This document shows positions 32,522 to 41,005 of a stretch of DNA of 64,000 bases, one piece after another. Source of the stretch: Pantoea ananatis LMG 2665 (GTDB lineage Bacteria > Pseudomonadota > Gammaproteobacteria > Enterobacterales > Enterobacteriaceae); contig NZ_JMJJ01000006.1 of assembly GCF_000710035.2 (NCBI RefSeq), forward strand, positions 496,001 to 560,000. The letters run 5' to 3'. The position numbers and the translations under genes are program-made. The notes beneath the pieces were generated by a model. It did no database searches. It worked only from the letters and a program-made list of their open reading frames with translations, and was not told where the DNA came from. The first letter of the stretch is position 1. Every line of letters begins with the position of its first letter.

Positions 32522-35500
32522 ATGTTCGTGCGTTCGATCTTTTGTCTGCTGCTGAGCCTCTGGCTCAGCTCTTCTACGCTAGCCGCCAGCCTGCCTGATG
32601 CCAGCCAGCTCAAACAGCAGCTGGAAGAGGTCAAAGCCACTAAAAATGCCCCCTCGCAAACTGAACAAATTCAGTCACTGGAAGCCGCACTGGCCTCGCT
32701 CTCTGAACGCGATGATGCCCTCGAACGCGCACAACAGTATCAACAGGTTATTGACGATTTTCCGCGCCTTGCCCGCGAGTTAAGGCAGCAAATCGCCACG
32801 CTTAACGACAACGCTAAAACCGTGCGCAGCACGATGAGCAGCGCAGAGCTGGAACAAGAGATTCTGCAAATCAGCAGTCAGCTGATTGAAGAAGGACGCC
32901 AGGCCCAGCAGGAGCAGGACCGTGCCAGAGAGATCAGTGATTCCCTGTCGCAGTTGCCACAGCAGCAAACGGAAGCGCGCCGGGCACTGACCGAGAGCGA
33001 ACGGCGCTTACAGAGTGCCGGCAGCGCTGCCACTCCAGTAGGTCAGGCCCAACTGGTGGCTCGCCAGGCAGAAAATGCCGCCAATAAAGCCAAAGTCGAT
33101 GAGTATGAGCTGGCGCAGTTGTCGGCCAACAATCGCCAGGAGCTGGCTCGCATGCGCGCCGAGGTGCATCAGCGCAAAGTGACCCAGCTTGATAATTATC
33201 TGCAGGCTTTACGTAATCAACTGAATGAACAACGTCAGCGCGAGGCCGAAACGGCGCTGGCGCGTACGGAACAGCTGGCGGAAAACAGTGGTGATTTACC
33301 GCCCGAGATCAGTGAGCAGTTTCGGGTTAACCGCGATTTGTCCGGTGCGCTGAATCAGCAGGCACAGCGCATGGATCTGGTGGCATCGCAACAGCGCCTC
33401 GCCACCAATCAAATTATTCAGGTCCGTCAGGCGCTGGCAACGTTGCGGGAACAATCCCAGTGGCTGGGTGCCTCTAACCTGCTCGGCGATGCGCTTCGGG
33501 CACAGGTGGCGCGTTTACCCGATATGCCGAAATCTCAGCAAATCGATAATGAAATGGCACAGCTGCGCGTTCAGCGCCTGCATTATGAAGATCTTCTGGA
33601 ACGACAGAATGCGCTTCGCAAAGCACATCAGGCGGACGGGCAGCCTTTTACCAGCGACCAAAAGCGCATTCTGGATGCACAGTTAAAAACGCAGCGAGAA
33701 TTGCTGAACTCCCTGATATCCGGCTGCGATACGCTGATTCTGGAAATCACTAAACTCAAGGTCGCCAATACGCAGCTTCAGGATGCGTTAACCGAAGTCA
33801 AAGACGCCACGCACCGCTATCTGTTCTGGACAGCAGATGTCAGCCCCATTTCATTGAGCTATCCTCTGGACGTGGCTAAAGGCCTGTCGCACCTGCTTAC
33901 GCTGGATACGCTTGGGCAGCTTGGCAAAGCTCTGGCAATGATGTTTACCAGCCGCAGCACCGTCCTGCCCATTTTGGGTGCCGTGTTGCTGGTCGGTTTT
34001 AGCCTGAGTACACGCCGTCACTTCAACGCTTTTTTGGAACGCTCAGCCAGTAAGGTTGGTAAGGTCACCCAGGATCGCTTCCGCCTGACCATCCGCACTG
34101 TTTTCTGGTCAATTCTGGTCGCGCTTCCGCTTCCTGTGCTTTGGGCAACCCTGGGATACGGGCTGCAAAACGCCTGGCCGTATCCGGTAGCCGTTGCTAT
34201 CGGCGATGGCATTACGGCGACGCTGCCTCTGCTGTGGATATTCATGGTCAGCGCCCAGTTTGCCCGCGCCAACGGTTTGTTCATTGTGCATTTCCGCTGG
34301 CCGCAGGTACGCGTTGCGCGTGCCATGCGTTACTACTCGTTGAGTATTGGCCTGATCGTGCCGCTGATTATGCTGCTGATCACCTTTGATAACCTTGACG
34401 ATCGTCTTTTCTCTGCCACCCTGGGCCGACTGTGTTTTATTTTGATCTGTGGCGCCCTGAGTCTTGTTACGGTAAGTCTAAAACGTGCAGGGATCCCTCT
34501 TTATCTTGATAAAGAGGGCAACGGCGAAAACATGATTAACCGCCTGCTGTGGAATATTATGATCGCCATTCCATTGCTGGCCGCGCTGGCCTCCATGATT
34601 GGTTACCTTGAAACAGCGCAGGCGCTGCTGGCACGTCTGGAAACCTCGGTGGCAATCTGGTTTTTCCTGCTGGTTATTTACCATATCATTCGCCGCTGGA
34701 TGCTGATTCAACGACGCAGGCTGGGGTTCGATCGCGCACGCCAGCGCCGGGCCGATATGCTGGCCAATCGCGCGCGCAACGAAGAAGAAAAAGATCAGGC
34801 GCAAAATACTGACGTTATTGAAATAGAAGAGCCCGTGATTGATTTGGACGCCATCAGTGCTCAGTCACTGCGCCTGGTCAGGTCAATCCTGACGCTGATT
34901 GCGCTGGTGTCAGTCATTGTCCTGTGGTCGGAAATCCACTCTGCGTTTGGTTTCCTTGAGAATATTCGTTTATGGGATGTCAACACCTCCGTTCAGGGCG
35001 TGGAGAGTATTCAACCCATTACGCTGGGCGCCGTTCTGATCGCCATCCTGGTGTTCGTGATTACGACGCAGCTGGTGCGCAATATGCCGGCCCTCCTTGA
35101 GCTGGCCCTGCTGCAGCATCTTGATTTGTCGCCAGGCACCGGCTATGCCATTACCACGCTGACCAAGTATTTGCTGCTGCTAATTGGTGGCTTGCTCGGC
35201 TTCTCATTGATTGGGATTGAATGGTCCAAGCTGCAATGGCTGGTGACCGGCCTGGGCGTTGGGTTGGGATTTGGCCTGCAGGAGATTTTTGCGAACTTTA
35301 TCTCCGGCCTGATTATTTTGTTTGAAAAACCCATTCGTATTGGCGATACCGTTACTATTCGCGATCTGACCGGCAGCATTACGCGCATCAATACCCGCGC
35401 CACGACAATTACAGACTGGGATCGCAAAGAGATCATCGTGCCTAATAAGGCCTTTATTACAGAACAGTTTGTTAACTGGTCGCTGTCGGACTCCGTCACG

Positions 35501-35857
35501 CGCGTCGTGCTGACCATACCCGCTCCCGCACAGGTAAGCAGCGAGGAGGTCACCACGTTGCTGAAGCTGGCTGCAGAACGTTGTAGCTACGTTCTGGATA
35601 CACCGCCGCCGGAAGTGTTTCTGGTTGACCTGCAGCAGGGAATACAGTTATTTGAGCTACGCGTACACGCCGCTGAAATGGGCCATCGCATGCCGCTTCG
35701 CCATGAACTGCATCAGCTTATTCTGCACGGCTTTGCAGAACATGGTATCGAAATGCCTTTCCCACCCTTCCAGATGCGGGTAGAAACCTTAAGCAGAAAA
35801 ACGCCTGCCGGAAATGGTGCGTCGACGACGCGGACTTTTAAATCAGGCGGATTATAA
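32522..35857 (+). CDS. mscM: Miniconductance mechanosensitive channel MscM
   Basis: MscM (YjeP, 1111 aa; E. coli 1107) is a large MscS-superfamily channel that opens at low membrane tension. A signal peptide (about residues 1-21) is followed by a periplasmic coiled-coil region rich in Gln/Glu/Ala to about residue 430. About 11 membrane segments lie between residues 460 and 900. The MscS pore-lining helix and C-terminal beta domain are at about 900-1080 (GLGVGLGFGLQEIFANFISGL, GDTVTIRDLTGSITRINTRATTI). The chain ends TRTFKSGGL. A hairpin shared with mdh lies right after the stop. Confidence 0.96.
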   Translation: MFVRSIFCLLLSLWLSSSTLAASLPDASQLKQQLEEVKATKNAPSQTEQIQSLEAALASLSERDDALERAQQYQQVIDDFPRLARELRQQIATLNDNAKTVRSTMSSAELEQEILQISSQLIEEGRQAQQEQDRAREISDSLSQLPQQQTEARRALTESERRLQSAGSAATPVGQAQLVARQAENAANKAKVDEYELAQLSANNRQELARMRAEVHQRKVTQLDNYLQALRNQLNEQRQREAETALARTEQLAENSGDLPPEISEQFRVNRDLSGALNQQAQRMDLVASQQRLATNQIIQVRQALATLREQSQWLGASNLLGDALRAQVARLPDMPKSQQIDNEMAQLRVQRLHYEDLLERQNALRKAHQADGQPFTSDQKRILDAQLKTQRELLNSLISGCDTLILEITKLKVANTQLQDALTEVKDATHRYLFWTADVSPISLSYPLDVAKGLSHLLTLDTLGQLGKALAMMFTSRSTVLPILGAVLLVGFSLSTRRHFNAFLERSASKVGKVTQDRFRLTIRTVFWSILVALPLPVLWATLGYGLQNAWPYPVAVAIGDGITATLPLLWIFMVSAQFARANGLFIVHFRWPQVRVARAMRYYSLSIGLIVPLIMLLITFDNLDDRLFSATLGRLCFILICGALSLVTVSLKRAGIPLYLDKEGNGENMINRLLWNIMIAIPLLAALASMIGYLETAQALLARLETSVAIWFFLLVIYHIIRRWMLIQRRRLGFDRARQRRADMLANRARNEEEKDQAQNTDVIEIEEPVIDLDAISAQSLRLVRSILTLIALVSVIVLWSEIHSAFGFLENIRLWDVNTSVQGVESIQPITLGAVLIAILVFVITTQLVRNMPALLELALLQHLDLSPGTGYAITTLTKYLLLLIGGLLGFSLIGIEWSKLQWLVTGLGVGLGFGLQEIFANFISGLIILFEKPIRIGDTVTIRDLTGSITRINTRATTITDWDRKEIIVPNKAFITEQFVNWSLSDSVTRVVLTIPAPAQVSSEEVTTLLKLAAERCSYVLDTPPPEVFLVDLQQGIQLFELRVHAAEMGHRMPLRHELHQLILHGFAEHGIEMPFPPFQMRVETLSRKTPAGNGASTTRTFKSGGL

Positions 35858-35885
35858 AAAAACGCCCGGTCTGACCGGGCGCTTT
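35855..35885 (-). terminator. Terminator of mdh, also adjacent to the mscM stop
   Basis: CGCCCGGT (35863-35870) and ACCGGGCG (35874-35881) pair around CTG. The A-run at 35855-35862 gives a U-tract for minus-strand (mdh) transcripts; the plus-strand side has CTTTCC, a poor U-tract. It separates convergent mscM and mdh. Confidence 0.85.
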
Positions 35886-35904
35886 CCTGTTCGGGCTGCG
35901 GGGG

Positions 35905-36843
35905 TTATTGCTTCACAAAAGCTTCGCCCTGCGCGATATCTTTTTTCAGTGTTTCCAGCATGCCATCCAGCGCCTGCTGTTCGAACGGGCTAAGGGCACC
36001 AACAGGCTTACGCTCCGCCACGCCGTTTTTACCTAACAGCAGGGGCTGAGAGAAGAAGCGGGCATGCTCGCCATCGCCTTCCACGTAGGCACACTCCACA
36101 ACGTTCGCTTCGCCGTTTAAGGCACGTACCAGCGATAAACCGAAACGGGCGGCGGCCTGCCCCATGGATAACGTTGCTGACCCCCCACCGGCTTTCGCTT
36201 CCACCACTTCTGTACCGGCGTTTTGAATACGTTTGGTGAGGTCAGCCACTTCCTGATCGCTAAAGCTGACGCCCGCAACCTGGGACAGTAATGGCAGAAT
36301 AGTGACGCCTGAGTGTCCCCCCACCACGGGCACGTTCACCTCGCCAGGCTGTTTGCCTTTCAGCTCAGCGACAAAGGTATTGGCGCGAATAATGTCCAGC
36401 GTTGTCACGCCAAACAGTCGATTCTTGTCATAAACACCGTGTTTCTTCAGGACCTCGGCCGCAATCGCCACCGTCGTGTTAACCGGATTGGTGATCACCC
36501 CAATTAACGCTTTCGGCGCTGTCGTAGCAACCTGCTCAATCAAATTACGCACGATGCCGGCATTGACGTTAAACAAATCGGCCCGATCCATACCAGGCTT
36601 ACGCGCTACCCCAGCAGAGATGAGCACGACATCCGCACCTTTTAAAGCCGGGGTGGCATCTTCCCCACTAAAACCCTTAACGTTAACTGCGGTAGGAATG
36701 TGGCTGAGATCGACCGCGACGCCAGGCGTGACGGGCGCGATGTCGTAGAGAGAAAGTTCTGAACCTGCGGGAAGCTGGGTTTTGAGTAGAAGTGCTAGCG
36801 CCTGGCCTATGCCACCAGCGGCACCGAGTACGGCAACTTTCAT
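35905..36843 (-). CDS. mdh: Malate dehydrogenase (NAD)
   Basis: Mdh (312 aa) catalyses malate-oxaloacetate interconversion in the TCA cycle. The Rossmann motif [21 protein letters not shown], active-site region [18 protein letters not shown] (catalytic His), [21 protein letters not shown] and [12 protein letters not shown] are as in E. coli Mdh (312 aa). Divergent from argR, as in E. coli. Confidence 0.99.
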   Translation of the reverse strand: MKVAVLGAAGGIGQALALLLKTQLPAGSELSLYDIAPVTPGVAVDLSHIPTAVNVKGFSGEDATPALKGADVVLISAGVARKPGMDRADLFNVNAGIVRNLIEQVATTAPKALIGVITNPVNTTVAIAAEVLKKHGVYDKNRLFGVTTLDIIRANTFVAELKGKQPGEVNVPVVGGHSGVTILPLLSQVAGVSFSDQEVADLTKRIQNAGTEVVEAKAGGGSATLSMGQAAARFGLSLVRALNGEANVVECAYVEGDGEHARFFSQPLLLGKNGVAERKPVGALSPFEQQALDGMLETLKKDIAQGEAFVKQ

Positions 36844-37312
36844 TCATAACTCCTTATTAAGGTGGGGCAGAGAAGAGCCGAAATTCCATCTGTGTCAGAC
36901 CTTAATCAACTGCTCAGGTGATGACGGGTATCCGAGACTATTTTACGCGCTAATGCCCGCAGTCTCGGGATTTTAAAACTTACTTATCATCGCTATATCG
37001 TCCTCATCCTGCGTTGCAGACAACGAGCTAACCTGTTTGCCGTGTCAGGGCTACCTCAGGTAAGCGCCGACGACGGTGACGGGATTTCTCTCCAACTGTT
37101 GCGCGGGAGTTGGCCGGTATCACCTGAAATCGACAACCTTGACGTCGGCAGACAGAGAACGGCAGTGTAAATTTTTATTTTCTTACCTCATCAATAATAT
37201 AACAGCTTTGCAACCTTTGCCTTTCCAGGCTGTGAGCTGGGTTTTGGTCTGAGTAAATTCTTTGCTATTATCGCCGCCCGCCATGGATACCGCCCCGTTC
37301 AATTAACAACCA

Positions 37313-37330
37313 ATTGCATAAAAATTCATT
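37313..37330 (+). promoter_or_regulatory. ARG box 1 upstream of argR
   Basis: ATTGCATAAAAATTCATT is a near-perfect match to the ArgR operator WNTGAATWWWWATTCANW, with one change (TGCAT for TGAAT). It forms a pair with the second box 2 nt further on, as required for ArgR-hexamer binding. Confidence 0.8.
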
Positions 37331-37332
37331 TA

Positions 37333-37350
37333 TATGCATAATAATGACTT
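37333..37350 (+). promoter_or_regulatory. ARG box 2 upstream of argR
   Basis: TATGCATAATAATGACTT is a weaker half of the tandem ARG box pair, with TGCAT...ATGAC in the right register. It starts 63 nt before the argR ATG, the position where E. coli ArgR represses its own gene. Confidence 0.65.
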
Positions 37351-37392
37351 TGCTGCGGTCTGTTCCGCGGTTTTTCTTACATTTACTGGTAA

Positions 37393-37866
<474 letters not shown>

Positions 37867-38196
37867 TCGTTCCCGCTAACCGGCAGCACATCGCCGGTTT
37901 ATTCTGCCCGTTATCCCCCTCTTCCTTCTGTCAGCTCTCTTTCAGCCGATACGTTACTTTTCAAGGCATTACTCTTTAACCGCGTCGTTTTCAGCGCATA
38001 AAATATTGGTCATACCCTTTGCCACCTTTAACATTACGCGCTATTTTACACTGCTTTACATTCAAATACTGGCGTCATCACCCAGACCAAAACAGATAAG
38101 CAGCCAGATCAACCATGATTTTTCGCACTAAAAGTTAAAGTAACGTATCTTACTGTTTTTATGCGTAATTACCCATCTGTAGTGGCATTTTAGCCA

Positions 38197-38223
38197 TTTT
38201 TAATAACTTTTAGTTATTAAAAA
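38197..38223. repeat. Perfect AT-rich inverted repeat
   Basis: TTTTTAATAAC (38197-38207) and GTTATTAAAAA (38213-38223) are exact 11-nt complements around a 5-nt loop. It could be a regulator-binding site for the yhcN promoter or a weak bidirectional terminator. It lies about 140 nt upstream of the first yhcN start. Confidence 0.6.
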
Positions 38224-38304
38224 ATCCCAAATGGTTAAATTGCATCAACAAAACATTATTAGGCAGGTATTAATTTCTGCCGTTATTAGTCCTATACTTA
38301 GTTT

Positions 38305-38320
38305 CGTGATGTGAATCACA
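38305..38320 (+). promoter_or_regulatory. CRP-like palindrome upstream of the first yhcN gene
   Basis: GTGATGTGAATCAC matches the CRP core GTGA-N6-TCAC. It follows a TATACT -10-like element (38293-38298), so it would lie over the transcription start of that promoter and act by repression or via another promoter. The site is read from sequence; binding is inferred. Confidence 0.45.
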
Positions 38321-38360
38321 CTAATAAAAAAGAAGAACAACCAGGACGAGGACATCTTTT

Positions 38361-38624
38361 ATGAAAACTAAATCTACCATCGCTGCCTTGAGCATTTTAT
38401 CTGCCCTGTCATTCGGCGCTTCTGCAGCAGATTATATTTCTGCTTCACAAGCACAAAATCTGCAGCCTGTTGGCACGGTAAGCGTGAGCGGTGTGGCCGG
38501 CGCGCCATCCGATATCAGACAGCAACTGAGCGATAAAGCCGATCAACAAGGCGCGAAAGCTTTCCGTGTTATTGAGGCCTATAACGACGGCAACTACCAC
38601 GCGACGGCTGAGCTGTACAAATAA
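38361..38624 (+). CDS. yhcN: YhcN-type periplasmic stress protein (DUF1471), copy 1
   Basis: 87 aa. A signal peptide MKTKSTIAALSILSALSFGASAA is followed by a compact DUF1471 domain (LQPVGTVSVSGVAGAPSDIRQQLSDKADQQGAKAFRVIEAYNDGNYHATAELYK). E. coli YhcN (87 aa) next to argR is induced by cytoplasmic acid and peroxide stress. This copy is in the E. coli position and is the likely true orthologue. It starts at ATG 38361 with GGACGAGGAC upstream. Confidence 0.93.
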   Translation: MKTKSTIAALSILSALSFGASAADYISASQAQNLQPVGTVSVSGVAGAPSDIRQQLSDKADQQGAKAFRVIEAYNDGNYHATAELYK

Positions 38625-38644
38625 ACTCGCAGGACCTGACAGGT

Positions 38645-38673
38645 AACCAGCGGTCCCAATGCGACCGCTGGTT
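38645..38673 (+). repeat. 11-bp perfect hairpin between the first two yhcN paralogues
   Basis: AACCAGCGGTC (38645-38655) and GACCGCTGGTT (38663-38673) form a perfect stem with a 7-nt loop. Only GTTAAAC follows, no U-run, so probably an mRNA-stabilising or processing structure that lets upstream and downstream cistrons differ in abundance. Confidence 0.6.
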
Positions 38674-38698
38674 AAACATCCTTACCGGAGAATGAATG

Positions 38699-38971
38699 AT
38701 GAAAATCCAATTAACGATTGCCGCGCTGGGCGTGGCCTCACTGCTCTCTTTTGGTGCCAATGCCGCTAGCATGGTCACAAATCAGCAGGCGCAAGACATG
38801 AATCTGCAGCCGCTAAACCAAACAATTAGCGTAAGCGGTATCAATGGCGACCAGACCAACATCCGCCAGGTACTGTCTGAGAAAGCGGATGCACAAGGTG
38901 CAGGCCATTACCGCGTGATTGAGAACAACCGTGACGATACCTTCCACGTCACCGCCGAACTGTATAAATAA
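38699..38971 (+). CDS. YhcN-type periplasmic protein (DUF1471), copy 2
   Basis: A 90-aa paralogue starting MKIQLTIAALGVASLLSFGANAAS. The ATG at 38699 is preferred over 38696 because GGAG at 38687-38690 gives an 8-nt spacer. The domain reads LQPLNQTISVSGINGDQTNIRQVLSEKADAQGAGHYRVIENNRDDTFHVTAELYK. It has two or three residues more than the neighbours. Product is periplasmic; role likely in stress response, by analogy. Confidence 0.88.
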   Translation: MKIQLTIAALGVASLLSFGANAASMVTNQQAQDMNLQPLNQTISVSGINGDQTNIRQVLSEKADAQGAGHYRVIENNRDDTFHVTAELYK

Positions 38972-39064
38972 TTCATCTGCGGCAATGTTGCCGCCCTGAC
39001 AAAATCGATGACCCGCTCTATGTATGCCATTCCGCAGGTTGTTGATTGCTATGAGGAATAAATC

Positions 39065-39328
39065 ATGAACATCAAATCAACCATCGCAACGATGAGTCTG
39101 CTCTCCGTGATCGCTTTTGGCGCTTCAGCAGCGCAGCTCGTCACGGCCGATCAAACGCAGAATCTGCAACCTGCAGGAACCGTAAGCATCAGTGGCGTTG
39201 CGGGTTCACCTATCGACTATCGCGCCCAGCTGTCCCAGAAAGCGGATGAACAAGGCGCAAGTGCCTATAAAATTATTGAGGCTAATACAGGTGACAGCTA
39301 CCACATCACCGCGCAGCTGTATAAATAG
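39065..39328 (+). CDS. YhcN-type periplasmic protein (DUF1471), copy 3
   Basis: 87 aa: signal peptide MNIKSTIATMSLLSVIAFGASAA, then LQPAGTVSISGVAGSPIDYRAQLSQKADEQGASAYKIIEANTGDSYHITAQLYK. It is closest to copy 1. Last gene of the array, followed by a strong terminator. The array is a local duplication of the yhcN gene. Confidence 0.9.
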   Translation: MNIKSTIATMSLLSVIAFGASAAQLVTADQTQNLQPAGTVSISGVAGSPIDYRAQLSQKADEQGASAYKIIEANTGDSYHITAQLYK

Positions 39329-39356
39329 TTCCTCGTCTGACGTATGACGAACCCTT

Positions 39357-39383
39357 TAGCCCCGCTCGCCGGGGCTTTTTTTT
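39357..39383 (+). terminator. Intrinsic terminator after the yhcN array
   Basis: GCCCC(G) at 39359-39364 pairs with (C)GGGGC at 39370-39375, followed by eight Ts (39376-39383). The remaining 39384-39562 shows nothing recognisable. Confidence 0.93.
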
Positions 39384-39562
39384 GCCTGAAACGCGCGGTG
39401 AGTGAACTGTGACAGGGGGTAAGCAAAGGCAGCCTTCATCCGCCAATGTTAATCGACGGGATTCAGCGACATAAAACGACATGAGCAGAAGAAGTCTGGC
39501 TTACGCGGGGGATTAATACGCTGTCAACAGTACCGTAAATCACAGACCTAAGGCGCAATATA

Positions 39563-40531
39563 TCAATGGGCAATCTGCGCCAAATCATCGTCTGACAGTC
39601 CGGTCATCTCTGCGACAAGGCTGGGAGGCAAACCGTTTTGCAGCATTGTTCGCGCGATTTTTAGTGCAGCCGACCGTTCTCCCTCACTGCGGCCTTTCAC
39701 CAGGCCACGTTGTTCACCAAGCTGAAGGCCCTCTTCCAGGCCCTTTTCCATCCCCTTTTCAATGCCTTTCTGCTCAAGCTGTTGTGCGATGGTCATCAAT
39801 GCATCCTCATGTTGCGGCACCCGCTGCGCCAGCGTTCTGACGAAAAGGTCAGCGTCCGCGGTTTCGCCCGCCTGTAAAAGATAGTTTACCAACGATATAA
39901 CCTGTGATGAAGAGAGATAACCCGCCAGTGTGACAGGGGCCAGCTTATCGATGAGTTCTGCTAAATCTCTTTGATGAATATGCTTTTGCAGCAGTGTTAA
40001 TGCAGCCATGCTGCGGTGGCCGACAATCTCCTCATCAGGAATCACCGTCACGTCCACTAGCGGAAAAGCGTTGCTGTAGAGCCGACTGGCGAAGGCGGGA
40101 ATCGAAAATTCGTCCAGCCAGCGGGTACTATAGGGATAGGGACTGCGTTTGCCACTGTAGAATAAAATCGGAATGACTAACGGGAGTTTTTTGTGCCCGG
40201 CATCCAGGTGCCGCTGCATTGCCGCAATGGCATAACGCATCAGTCTGAATGCCATATGCCTGTCAGGTGATGACTGATGTTCAATCAACACATGGATATA
40301 GCCATCATCGCGGCTTGTGGTTTTTAGACTGTACAGTATATCGCTAAAATATTGCCGTAAGTCCTCTTCCACAAAAGCGCCAGATTCCAGTTTTAACGTA
40401 TCCAGATCGCACAGCGCGAGAAACTCTGCCGGAAGATGCAATGCCATAAAATCACGGGCAATGGTGGGCTGGGACAAAAATTGACGGAATGTCGCATCAT
40501 GGGGCGTGGGCGTGCCATTTTTACTTTTCAT
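39563..40531 (-). CDS. Rpn-family recombination-promoting nuclease / putative transposase
   Basis: 322 aa from MKSKNGTPTPHDATFRQFLSQPTIARDFM (start 40531, second Met of the open frame; the upstream 12 codons look non-coding). The family (YhgA-like, PD-(D/E)XK nucleases RpnA-E) has the motifs seen here: HDATFRQFLS, YFSDILYSLKT and HVLIEHQSSPDRHMAFRLMRY (nuclease residues D and E). The C-terminal tail is a Gly/Glu/Lys repeat region (KGIEKGMEKGLEEGLQLGEQRG) often seen in Rpn proteins. In E. coli these nucleases promote RecA-independent recombination. It is single, with no inverted repeats recognised. Its orientation is opposite to the yhcN array. Confidence 0.85.
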   Translation of the reverse strand: MKSKNGTPTPHDATFRQFLSQPTIARDFMALHLPAEFLALCDLDTLKLESGAFVEEDLRQYFSDILYSLKTTSRDDGYIHVLIEHQSSPDRHMAFRLMRYAIAAMQRHLDAGHKKLPLVIPILFYSGKRSPYPYSTRWLDEFSIPAFASRLYSNAFPLVDVTVIPDEEIVGHRSMAALTLLQKHIHQRDLAELIDKLAPVTLAGYLSSSQVISLVNYLLQAGETADADLFVRTLAQRVPQHEDALMTIAQQLEQKGIEKGMEKGLEEGLQLGEQRGLVKGRSEGERSAALKIARTMLQNGLPPSLVAEMTGLSDDDLAQIAH

Positions 40532-40674
40532 GTAACCTGTCCTGATGATGAGGTGGCAGGTTAGCACGACCTGAAAATGCTCAGCGTCAGCAAACGGTGA
40601 CGTTGCGAGAGCTCTCGAGGAATTTCTCGCACGTGGGCGACCCGATAATACACGTTAGTCGGTCTTCAACGCTG

Positions 40675-40950
40675 TTAACGCTCTATTACGTTAAATTGCA
40701 GTTGTCCTTCCAGCTCCTCTTCCGCCTCGTCGAACAGCAGAATTAAGGCTCCATATCGCCGCTTCTGCCCTTGTCCTAAATTCACAAACTCTATTTTCAG
40801 GGGGAGAGGTAAACCTTTGCAGACAATGATGTCCCACAATCCATCCAAATCACAGATGGCGTACGCCTTTAAAGCAAAGCGTTCGCAAAATTGCCGTAAA
40901 AAATGGGCCTGATCGACAATCTCATTAAAATCAAAACGCTCGACTCTCAT
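40675..40950 (-). CDS. yhcO: Barstar-family protein YhcO
   Basis: 91 aa: MRVERFDFNEIVDQAHFLRQFCERFALKAYAICDLDGLWDIIVCKGLPLPLKIEFVNLG... and GALILLFDEAEEELEGQLQFNV. It matches E. coli YhcO, a barstar-like ribonuclease-inhibitor fold of unknown partner. No barnase-like gene is adjacent, so a toxin-antitoxin role is not supported. It lies just downstream of the gabD-like gene, with a GC hairpin (40977-40996) between them. Confidence 0.9.
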   Translation of the reverse strand: MRVERFDFNEIVDQAHFLRQFCERFALKAYAICDLDGLWDIIVCKGLPLPLKIEFVNLGQGQKRRYGALILLFDEAEEELEGQLQFNVIER

Positions 40951-40976
40951 ACTGGCGACTCCCGTTATCCGGTTCT

Positions 40977-40996
40977 GGGCGGCCCTGCGCCGCCCG
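40977..40996 (-). repeat. GC-rich hairpin between the gabD-like gene and yhcO
   Basis: GGGCGGC and GCCGCCC in this interval form a stem of about 7 bp. No U-run follows on the minus strand, so termination is not strong. The two genes are probably transcribed separately or with partial read-through. Confidence 0.35.
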
Positions 40997-41005
40997 GATG
41001 TTCAT

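Larger units (their letters stand above)
37867..38360. other. argR-yhcN intergenic region
   Basis: 494 nt without a gene. AT-rich from about 38100. Contains an argR 3' hairpin (AACCGGC 37878-37884 with GCCGGTT 37893-37899), a perfect AT-rich inverted repeat at 38197-38223, a TATACT -10-like element at 38293-38298 and a CRP-like palindrome at 38305-38320. No reading frame here resembles a protein. Confidence 0.6.

Noticed and set aside
39329..39562. Search for insertion sequence ends around the Rpn gene
   Set aside because: No inverted or direct repeats were seen flanking 39563-40531, so a mobile element call is not supported.
40675..40950. yhcO as an antitoxin with a nearby barnase-like toxin
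   Set aside because: Barstar fold is present, but no ribonuclease toxin gene lies next to it; neighbours are the Rpn nuclease (not barnase-like) and a dehydrogenase.
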